The notes below the pieces were generated by a model. It saw only the letters and a program-made list of their open reading frames with translations, did not search any database and was not told the DNA's origin. Positions 45,893 through 52,303 of a stretch of 64,000 nt of DNA are shown here, one piece after another (position 1 is the stretch's first letter; each line of letters opens with the position of its first letter). A program made the translations under genes and the position numbers. The stretch is from Tsukamurella sp. TY48 (GTDB taxonomy: Bacteria; Actinomycetota; Actinomycetes; Mycobacteriales; Mycobacteriaceae), in the NCBI RefSeq assembly GCF_019656655.1, contig NZ_BPMV01000001.1:62001-126000 (forward strand), read 5' to 3'.

Positions 45893-46494
45893 CGCACATG
45901 CTGTCCGAAAGTGCAGAAGGTTCAATCCGCCTGATAAATCAGACCCTCTCGCTCCACCGGGGAAACTTCCTTTCGATTACACAATCTCGTAACAACACTA
46001 AGCGAATAGGGTCTCGATTCGACAACGACGAACTCCAAATCCTTCGCCAGGCAACACTTGTCCGCTTCTTGTCGGTTTCCGAGTCTTTTGCCTCAGAGGC
46101 CCTGCTCCACAAAATGGAGCAGATGATGAGTTCAGTCGATCACCCCTCCGGAAGGAAGGTGTGGGAGGACCATTATGAGCAATCCACATCCAGCTGGGAA
46201 AGAATGCGGTCTACATTCAATGATCTATTCGAGGTACCGAAGTCTCTTTGGACAGATATTCTAGACCTCACCCATGCACGGAATGCCGTCGCGCATGGTC
46301 ACGGTAATCTGACGTGGAGGCAGCGTCGCAGAAACACTCGCGACCTGGAAGTCAAGCTGAATCGCCGATCGATCGAAATCAGCGATGGCCGAATTGTGCT
46401 ATCTGAGAACTCCATCGACCAAGCAGCTCAGGTTTGTCGCGACTTCATCTCTTCGCTCGATGCCGCAGCAGACCTCCAGCGGGTTGTGATCTGA
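45889..46494 (+). CDS. HEPN-domain protein, probable RNase effector of the RT
   Basis: 201 residues. Helical; the HEPN catalytic motif is DLTHARNAVAHGHGNLT, with R131-N132-x3-H136. Upstream helix LRQATLVRFLSVSESFASEAL fits the first helix of the bundle. GTG 45889 overlaps the RT stop (GTGA), so translation is coupled; ATG 45898 is an alternative start. In AbiA a HEPN domain is fused to the C-terminus of the RT; here it is a separate chain. Likely an RNase toxin released on infection (inference). Confidence 0.75.
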   Translation: MTHMLSESAEGSIRLINQTLSLHRGNFLSITQSRNNTKRIGSRFDNDELQILRQATLVRFLSVSESFASEALLHKMEQMMSSVDHPSGRKVWEDHYEQSTSSWERMRSTFNDLFEVPKSLWTDILDLTHARNAVAHGHGNLTWRQRRRNTRDLEVKLNRRSIEISDGRIVLSENSIDQAAQVCRDFISSLDAAADLQRVVI

Positions 46495-46531
46495 CTACTC
46501 CACCAGACGTGCAACCGTCAGAATCGCCACC

Positions 46532-46636
46532 GATTGAAATGTCCGCGTTAACGTAAACCCTTGCATCACAGCCTGATTCGTCGTCGAAACATTTGACACC
46601 CCGTGCTGTACTGGAGCCATCGGCGAGCCCGGGGTG
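46532..46636. repeat. Cassette-flanking repeat, right copy
   Basis: Right copy of the 105-bp repeat, 2348 bp after the left one. It lies upstream of the phage-type gene at 46724, which suggests that it is the original promoter region and that the cassette was inserted with a duplication or by recombination. Confidence 0.85.
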
Positions 46637-46723
46637 TCTTCGATTGACCTCCCAAGAGCATCGGTCCCCTGGGCCCGCCGGTCACTCATCCGCCCCACGC
46701 GGGCACGACCACAGGAGGCGATC

Positions 46724-47260
46724 ATGGCGCAAGCTCGCGACCGCGCGCACGTTGCGGCGGGGTCGTTCCCGATCACTGACCCGCTTGTGCGGGTTCCGGC
46801 GGCGTGCCGACGCGGGCACGAGCTCACGGCGCGCACGGTCCACGTCACGACCCGCACGGTCGACGGCGAGACGGTGCCCGGTGGCGTCGAGTGCATCCGG
46901 TGCCTCCGGGCAGACTGCTTCCGCGCGCACTACCGGATGAGCGCCAGCGATCCCGTGCCGCCGGAGATCCTCGACGATGGCGACTTCATGCGGCAGCCGT
47001 GCGGCACCGGACACGCCCCGCGCCGTGCAGAGCCGTGGCCCACCGACGCGGGATGGTGGACCCGCATCGAGTTCGCCAGCGGTTGGGGGTTCTGCGACCC
47101 CGACCCCACGCCGGAGCTCCGCGCGACCCGCGAGGCCGATCAGAACGAGCTGGAGCTACGGGACGCGCGCCTTCGCCGGGAGCAGTGCGCGCGGACCGCA
47201 GCGGCCAGCACCGCCGCCATCCGCGCGGCGATGAGCGCGGCACGAGGTGGGGTCGCGTGA
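46724..47260 (+). CDS. Phage-type zinc-ribbon protein
   Basis: 178 residues, ATG with AGGAGG 7 bases upstream; the frame opens earlier but without ribosome site. One zinc-ribbon-like part: ACRRGHELTART and VECIRCLRADCFRAHYR; the rest is charged and helical at the C-terminus (LELRDARLRREQCARTA). It is the first of three genes in the phage-type operon, overlapping the second by four bases. No function recognised. Confidence 0.7.
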   Translation: MAQARDRAHVAAGSFPITDPLVRVPAACRRGHELTARTVHVTTRTVDGETVPGGVECIRCLRADCFRAHYRMSASDPVPPEILDDGDFMRQPCGTGHAPRRAEPWPTDAGWWTRIEFASGWGFCDPDPTPELRATREADQNELELRDARLRREQCARTAAASTAAIRAAMSAARGGVA

Positions 47261-47583
47261 ACATCACCATCGACCTGTTCGGGTACAAAGTCCTCGCCGT
47301 CACCATCGGGCTCGCCGGGGAGGCGCCAGACGGTGGCGAGGACTTCGGCCCGGACTCCCCCGCCTACGAGCTGGGATCTGACACCCTCCCCGTCGAGCGC
47401 GCCGACTGGCTCGATGACGACGAGGACGCGCCCCGCCCGCTGGTCATCGTGCGCGGCGACCACTTGCGCGGCCGGACGACGCGGACACGGCGCAACCCGC
47501 CGCCGATCATGCGCCACGTGAGCCCGCCACCGACCGCACGCAATAGTTCACCCGACCGAACCACATTCGGATTCCACAAATGA
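47257..47583 (+). CDS. Small phage-type protein of unknown function
   Basis: 108 residues from GTG 47257, overlapping the upstream stop (GTGA). NITIDLFGYKVLAVTIGL then an acidic middle (DDDEDAPRPL) and a basic, proline-rich tail. Such short acidic proteins are common in actinophage early or accessory regions. No domain recognised. Confidence 0.6.
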   Translation: MNITIDLFGYKVLAVTIGLAGEAPDGGEDFGPDSPAYELGSDTLPVERADWLDDDEDAPRPLVIVRGDHLRGRTTRTRRNPPPIMRHVSPPPTARNSSPDRTTFGFHK

Positions 47584-47596
47584 TCGGAGAACACCT

Positions 47597-48049
47597 ATGA
47601 CCGGCCGGGCACCGAAAACGTGCTCGTGGCGCAACCCCGAGAACATGGCTCAGGGGTGCTCCCGTCCCGCCGTCGAGCACCGAGGCCGCAACTACCGGTG
47701 CGAGCAGCACCCCGTGACGGAGAACTTCGACGCCAACCAGCGCGCCCGACGCCGCCGCATCAAGCCGCTCACCACGGCCGAGAAGGACCACATCCGCGAG
47801 CGCGACTGGCACGTGTGTCGTGAGTGCGGCGCGCCCGCGAACCAAGTCGACCACATCGTCGAGATCGCGGACGGTGGAGACAACCGACCGAGCAACCTCC
47901 AGCTCCTCTGCGACGAACACCACGCGCTGAAGACGGCCCAAAGCCGACGGGACGGAGACCCCCGCGACGGCGCCACGAAGCGCCGAGAGCTCTCCGCGCG
48001 CGCCCTCCAGAAGCGACGACTCCGCGAGCGCGGTTTCTACGTCCAGTAA
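47597..48049 (+). CDS. HNH endonuclease
   Basis: 150 residues. HNH motif: WHVCRECGAPANQVDHIVEIADGGDNRPSNLQLLCDEHHALK, with both CxxC-type zinc pairs (CREC, LLCDEHH) and the catalytic DH. A first Cys/His-containing head (CSRPAVEHRGRNYRCEQH) is shared with phage HNH proteins that sit next to terminase genes. Here the element ends right after it, so the packaging genes are lost or supplied by a helper phage. Confidence 0.88.
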   Translation: MTGRAPKTCSWRNPENMAQGCSRPAVEHRGRNYRCEQHPVTENFDANQRARRRRIKPLTTAEKDHIRERDWHVCRECGAPANQVDHIVEIADGGDNRPSNLQLLCDEHHALKTAQSRRDGDPRDGATKRRELSARALQKRRLRERGFYVQ

Positions 48050-48167
48050 GGCCACCAGCGAGCAGTCTGCGAGCAGATCCGAAGACGTTGCGAGCAGTTG
48101 CGAGCAGATGGAGGCGTACCCCCGCCAGGTATGTGGTGGAAAATAGGTTCTGGCCTAGCAGTTCTTG

Positions 48168-48241
48168 TGCCCCCGGTGAGACTCGAACTCACACTGGACG
48201 GGTTTTGAATCCGTTGCCTCTGCCAATTGGGCTACGGGGGC
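48168..48241 (-). tRNA. tRNA-Leu (CAA)
   Basis: 74 bases on the minus strand. Acceptor GCCCCCG / CGGGGGC, D arm GCC/GGC, anticodon loop TTCAAAA giving anticodon CAA, T arm GTGAG-TTCGAGT-CTCAC, discriminator A. The 31-39 pair is A-C. The variable loop is only about five bases, short for a leucine tRNA. The CCA end is not encoded (CAA instead). The 3' 47 bases come from the integrated element. Confidence 0.75.
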
Positions 48242-48286
48242 GTCCGGCCGACCGTCGTGCACGGCCAGCCGAGCAAGCTTACCCGG

Positions 48287-49393
48287 TCAGCGAACCACGC
48301 CCGCCTCGGTATCCACGGAGGCGAGGAAGTCGTCGATCACGGGCCAGGTCTCGCGCACCGCATCGGGGCCGGCGAGCAGGCCGAGGTGGCTCGATTCCAC
48401 GGTCGCGAACTCCACCCGGGGCGAGCCGCTGAACAGGTCGACCCCGTGCCGGGCGCAGTCCCATGCGCACAGCGCATCGCGGTGCGAACCGAACAGCTGG
48501 ATCGGCACGTCGATGGTCGACAGGTCCACCGGCTGCTCCCCCAGCGTCACCTTCCCGGCCGCCAGCTCACCGCGGTAGATCAGCCGCTCCCACAGCTGCG
48601 CCGCCAGCTTCCCGGGATACCCGGGGAACTTGCGCTGGAACCGGTCGATGGCCTCCATCCGCGCCAACTTCTCGGTGTCACCGAGGTTCTCCAGCACGAA
48701 CTTCGGCTTCTTCAGCTCCCGGTCCCACGAGGTCGCACGGTACGCCACCTGCACCACCGGCGCGGGGATCCCGCCCAGCAGGCCGAACAGCGCGCCGGGC
48801 CCCGCACCGTCGACCGGCCGGGCGAGCGCGCGCACCAACGGGTACGGCGGCTGCGCGTCGTAGTTCAGGGGCGTCGCGATCGAGACGATCGACCGGATCG
48901 GCTGCTTCGATGCCCCCGCGGTGAGGAAGGAGAGCGTGCCGCCGAGGCTCCAGCCGTACAGGTCCACGCCGGCACCGTCGGGCGCCGTGCCGCCCCCGAA
49001 GTCCTCCAGCACCCGGGCGATGGCCTGCGGGATGATGTCGAGCGCGAAGTCCTCGAAACCCAGATTCCGGTCCCCGTAGCCCATCTCACCGAAGTCGAGC
49101 ACGTAGGCGATCCGGCCGGTGGACGCGAGGTGGGAGACGACGGAGACCTCGGGCGAGAGGTCGTAGCAGGAGGCGGGTGCCGCGATCGGCGGGATCAGCA
49201 GCACGGGCGCGGCGCCGGCGGCCGCAGCGGCCTCCCGGGCCTCCTCGGAGGCATAGCGGCGCAGCGTGCGGTGGGGCTCCTCGACCAGCGTGACGTGCGG
49301 AGTGTGCACCACGGGACGGATGCCGTCGCCCAGCGTGAGCGCCCAGAGGTTCTCCGCGCGAGCGCGCAACTGAGCCAGACTCAATACGTTCAT
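48287..49393 (-). CDS. Alpha/beta hydrolase (PHA-synthase-like)
   Basis: 368 residues. Hydrolase core with LLIPPIAAPASCYDLSPEVSVV, nucleophile elbow LYGWSLGGTLSF (Ser, where true polyhydroxyalkanoate synthases have Cys), and SSHLGLLAGP with the likely base histidine. Overall shape is of the PhaC-like hydrolases of actinobacteria. Substrate unknown. Starts 83 bases from the divergent pdtaR gene. Confidence 0.82.
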   Translation of the reverse strand: MNVLSLAQLRARAENLWALTLGDGIRPVVHTPHVTLVEEPHRTLRRYASEEAREAAAAAGAAPVLLIPPIAAPASCYDLSPEVSVVSHLASTGRIAYVLDFGEMGYGDRNLGFEDFALDIIPQAIARVLEDFGGGTAPDGAGVDLYGWSLGGTLSFLTAGASKQPIRSIVSIATPLNYDAQPPYPLVRALARPVDGAGPGALFGLLGGIPAPVVQVAYRATSWDRELKKPKFVLENLGDTEKLARMEAIDRFQRKFPGYPGKLAAQLWERLIYRGELAAGKVTLGEQPVDLSTIDVPIQLFGSHRDALCAWDCARHGVDLFSGSPRVEFATVESSHLGLLAGPDAVRETWPVIDDFLASVDTEAGVVR

Positions 49394-49477
49394 GGGTAGA
49401 CGGTACCGCGCACGTCCGAGCACCTTTCGCCCCGCCCGGTAGCCTTTGTGCACGCCCACGAACCGAAGGGGAACCGC

Positions 49478-50095
49478 ATGACGCAGGACCGCGAACCGGC
49501 GGCGCACCGCGTGCTCGTCGCCGAGGACGAGGCGATCATCCGGCTGGACCTCGCGGAGATGCTGCGCGAGGAGGGCTACGACGTGGTCGGCGAGGCCGAG
49601 AACGGCCAGATCGCCGTCGACAAGGCCCGCGAACTGCGTCCCGACCTGGTGATCATGGACGTCAAGATGCCGGTGCGCAGCGGACTGGACGCCGCCGAGG
49701 AGATCGCCCGCGAGCGCATCGCGCCCGTGGTGATGCTCACCGCATTCGGTCAGCGCGAGTTCGTCGAACGCGCCCGCGAGGCCGGGGCCATGGCCTACCT
49801 CGTCAAGCCCTTCACCAAGCTCGACCTGGTGCCGGCGATCGAGATCGCGATCAGCCGGTTCGCCGAACTCGCCGCGCTCGAACGCGAGGTCACCTCACTC
49901 GCGGAGCAGCTCGAGACCCGCAAACTCGTCGATCGCGCCAAGACCATCCTGATGCAGGCGCACGGCCTCTCCGAACCGGATGCCTTCCGCTGGATCCAGC
50001 GCACCGCGATGGACCGTCGCACCAACATGCGCACCGTGGCGCACCTGGTGGTCGACACGCTCGGCGGTCAGACCGAGGGCTCCGGCAAGGCCTGA
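49478..50095 (+). CDS. pdtaR: ANTAR-domain response regulator PdtaR
   Basis: 205 residues, the same length as I recall for Mycobacterium tuberculosis PdtaR (Rv1626). Receiver domain with VLVAEDEAIIRLDL and phospho-acceptor Asp61 in LVIMDVKMP, Lys in YLVKPFTKL; then a coiled-coil linker and the ANTAR RNA-binding helices (LETRKLVDRAKTILMQAHGLSEPDAFRWIQRTAMDRR). Acts by binding RNA stem-loops and preventing termination once phosphorylated by PdtaS. ATG with GAAGGGG upstream. Confidence 0.95.
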   Translation: MTQDREPAAHRVLVAEDEAIIRLDLAEMLREEGYDVVGEAENGQIAVDKARELRPDLVIMDVKMPVRSGLDAAEEIARERIAPVVMLTAFGQREFVERAREAGAMAYLVKPFTKLDLVPAIEIAISRFAELAALEREVTSLAEQLETRKLVDRAKTILMQAHGLSEPDAFRWIQRTAMDRRTNMRTVAHLVVDTLGGQTEGSGKA

Positions 50096-50123
50096 CAGCG
50101 GCCCGTCGGTCCTTCGCTCCGGA

Positions 50124-50432
50124 TCAAATGGCGCGCATCGGGCGCTGCGGCATCGCCTGGTCCCGGTAGTACCCCGCGCGCGGGGTGTTCGGGAACGAGG
50201 GCGTCCCGTCGACGGCCGACTTGTCGTTCTGCCGGTCGATGACCTTCTTCACGGCCTGCGGCGACGTGCCGGTGTAGCGCGCGATGTGCACGATCGGGAT
50301 ACGGGCCGCATAGGCCGCCAGGATCGTCTTGCGGTACTGCTCCTCGGCGTTGGCCTTCAAATGCGACCAATGCGAGATCGGGCTGAGGAAGTCGCGCACC
50401 TCTTGCGGCGTGGGCTCGGGAACCTTCGGCAT
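50124..50432 (-). CDS. Small HTH-like hypothetical protein
   Basis: 102 residues from ATG 50432 (GGAGAAG 3-9 bases upstream). Residues 40-68 (AAYAARIPIVHIARYTGTSPQAVKKVIDRQ) look like a resolvase-type HTH. Basic C-terminal tail rich in Pro and Arg. Convergent with pdtaR. I do not recognise the family. Confidence 0.65.
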   Translation of the reverse strand: MPKVPEPTPQEVRDFLSPISHWSHLKANAEEQYRKTILAAYAARIPIVHIARYTGTSPQAVKKVIDRQNDKSAVDGTPSFPNTPRAGYYRDQAMPQRPMRAI

Positions 50433-50565
50433 CTCTTCTCCATCGGTCTGACCCGGGAATCCCCGGGCAAGCTGACACAGGACCTTCAACTCTCCATCGA
50501 TCCTGCCTCAAGCTTTGTTACACGTCGGTTGGATTAGTTCGGCGGGGGTGGTACAACGGGCAGCG

Positions 50566-51537
50566 ATGCCTCCCTCAGCAGTGGCGACGCAAGCGCCGTC
50601 CATCCTCCATACCTGGGTCTTCACCCCCGTCGTGTCGGCTCTCATGATCGTCGCGACGATTCTGTACTGCTACGGCGTGATCCGCGCGCGTCGCGCCGGT
50701 TCACCGTGGCCGTGGACCCGCGTGCTGTCGTGGTTCATCGCCATGGCGCTGATCGTCTTCTCGGTCAACACCGTGATGGGTGACCTGGCCAAGCACCTGT
50801 TCTGGGCGCACATGGTGGTGCATCTCAACCTGATCACCGTGGTGCCGCTGTTCCTGGTCCTGGCGCAGCCCATCCGGCTGCTCGCCACCGCCACCGGAGA
50901 GAAGGGCGACCGGCGCGTGCGCGCGGTGCTCGGCAACCCCGTGATGCGGGTGTTCGCCAGCCCCATCGTCGGGCTGCCGCTGTACGCCGCGGTGCTGATC
51001 GGCACCCACCTCACGGGCTTCCAGGACCTGGCCCTGGAGACCCCCTGGCTGCGCAACGCCGAGTACACGGTGTACCTGTTCGCCGGCTGGCTGTTCATGC
51101 TGCCGCTGGTGGGCGACGAGCTGTGCGGCCCCACCAGGCTCTCGCATCCGCTGCGCTTCGCCTCGTTCCTGCTGGCCATGGGCCCGGACACCCTGGTGGG
51201 CGTCACGCTGATGATGACCTCCACCGAACTGGCGCCGGAATACGCGGCTTCCCGGGTCGGCTGGGGCCCCACCGGGCTCGAGGACCAGGCCGCCGCGGGC
51301 GCCATCATGTGGTTCGGCGGCGACGGCCTGATGATGCTGCTCCTGCTGATCGTCGCCTTCCAGTGGATCACCGCCGAAGCCACCGGCAAGCGCGGCGGCG
51401 GCATGGGCACCTGGCTCGACTCCGCCCGCCGGGGCACGCTGATCGGCGACGGTTCCGACGTGGACGTCGACGACGATGAGGCCGCGCTCGCCGCGTACAA
51501 CGCGCGGCTCCGGGAGATGAATCAGCGCCACGGCTGA
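50566..51537 (+). CDS. Cytochrome c oxidase assembly protein, CtaG_Caa3 family
   Basis: 323 residues from ATG 50566 (TTG 50515 is an alternative). About seven membrane helices; family-typical HMVVHLNLITVVPLFLVLAQP, GTHLTGFQDLALETPWLRNAEYTVYLFAGWLFMLPLVG, and GWGPTGLEDQAAAGAIMWFGGDGLMMLLLL. The His residues HMVVH and the GDE/GDG motifs are thought to help copper insertion into the oxidase. Acidic cytoplasmic tail. Its stop is next to the convergent rhomboid stop. Confidence 0.88.
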   Translation: MPPSAVATQAPSILHTWVFTPVVSALMIVATILYCYGVIRARRAGSPWPWTRVLSWFIAMALIVFSVNTVMGDLAKHLFWAHMVVHLNLITVVPLFLVLAQPIRLLATATGEKGDRRVRAVLGNPVMRVFASPIVGLPLYAAVLIGTHLTGFQDLALETPWLRNAEYTVYLFAGWLFMLPLVGDELCGPTRLSHPLRFASFLLAMGPDTLVGVTLMMTSTELAPEYAASRVGWGPTGLEDQAAAGAIMWFGGDGLMMLLLLIVAFQWITAEATGKRGGGMGTWLDSARRGTLIGDGSDVDVDDDEAALAAYNARLREMNQRHG

Positions 51538-52260
51538 TCAGTCGACGACGTACCTGCTGATACCCGGGTAGGTGCCGAACCGCACCGCGATCAGCGCCAC
51601 CACGACGGCGGCGATCACCCCGGTGCACGCCCAGCCCACGGCCTGGATCTGCTTGGCGGTGCGCTTATCGCGGGGCAGCAGCTCGGGCACGTAGACCATC
51701 GCGGCCGCCACGGCGGCGCCGGCGACCAGCCCGCCGAGGTGTCCCATGAGCGAGATGCCGGGGATCATCATCGACGCGACCACGTTCGCGGCGATCACCA
51801 CCACGAGCGAGGTGGGATTCATCCGCATCCGGAGCAGCAGCACCAGTTCGGCGCCCATCAGGCCGAAGATCGCCCCCGAGGCGCCCACGGTGATCGTGTT
51901 CTCCAGGCCGAACCACAGCACCGAGGCGCTGCCACCGAGCAGCGAGATCGCGTAGATCGCGCCGTAGTGCGCGCGGTCCATCACCTGCTCCACGCTGCGG
52001 CCCAGCACGTACAGCGAGTACATGTTCACCAGCAGGTGGATGGGTCCGAAGTGCAGGAAGCCCGAGGTGATGGCGGTCCACCACCAGCCGTTCGCGGTGG
52101 CCGCCTCCGACAACGCGAGCTCGCGGACCTCGGGTGCCGACATGTTGTACTGAATGCTGCCGGAGGCCTTCGCGCTGAACGCGAAGGCGATCACGTTGAC
52201 GGCGATCAGCGAATAGGTCAGCACGGGCTGCCAGCTGCGGCTGGTCGAAACGGTGGTCAC
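51538..52260 (-). CDS. Rhomboid intramembrane serine protease
   Basis: 240 residues, about seven membrane helices. Catalytic Ser128 in TVGASGAIFGLMG and His174 in LMGHLGGLVAG; L1 loop and HLLVNMYSLYVLG (H75, N79) as in GlpG-like proteases. Cleaves membrane-anchored substrates inside the bilayer. Substrates unknown. Confidence 0.92.
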   Translation of the reverse strand: MTTVSTSRSWQPVLTYSLIAVNVIAFAFSAKASGSIQYNMSAPEVRELALSEAATANGWWWTAITSGFLHFGPIHLLVNMYSLYVLGRSVEQVMDRAHYGAIYAISLLGGSASVLWFGLENTITVGASGAIFGLMGAELVLLLRMRMNPTSLVVVIAANVVASMMIPGISLMGHLGGLVAGAAVAAAMVYVPELLPRDKRTAKQIQAVGWACTGVIAAVVVALIAVRFGTYPGISRYVVD

Positions 52261-52303
52261 CGCTCTAGTTCACCACGACCGGCGGCGCGCTACCGACCAC
52301 GGG

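Larger units (their letters stand above)
40085..48214. mobile_element. 8.1-kb element integrated in tRNA-Leu, integrase-less
   Basis: A 48-bp identical core (40085-40132 and 48167-48214) flanks the region. The right copy is the 3' part of a complete tRNA-Leu; the left is an orphan 3' fragment that still has the encoded CCA. Inside are a PIN toxin/antitoxin pair, a repeat-rich non-coding region, an excisionase-like HTH, a DUF3039 fusion, an RT-HEPN cassette and three phage-type genes ending in HNH. No integrase, terminase, capsid or conjugation gene is present. It may be a phage satellite or a prophage remnant that is mobilised in trans. Confidence 0.85.

Noticed and set aside
40085-48214. Complete prophage or ICE
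   Set aside because: No integrase, terminase, capsid, tail, relaxase or coupling protein was found.
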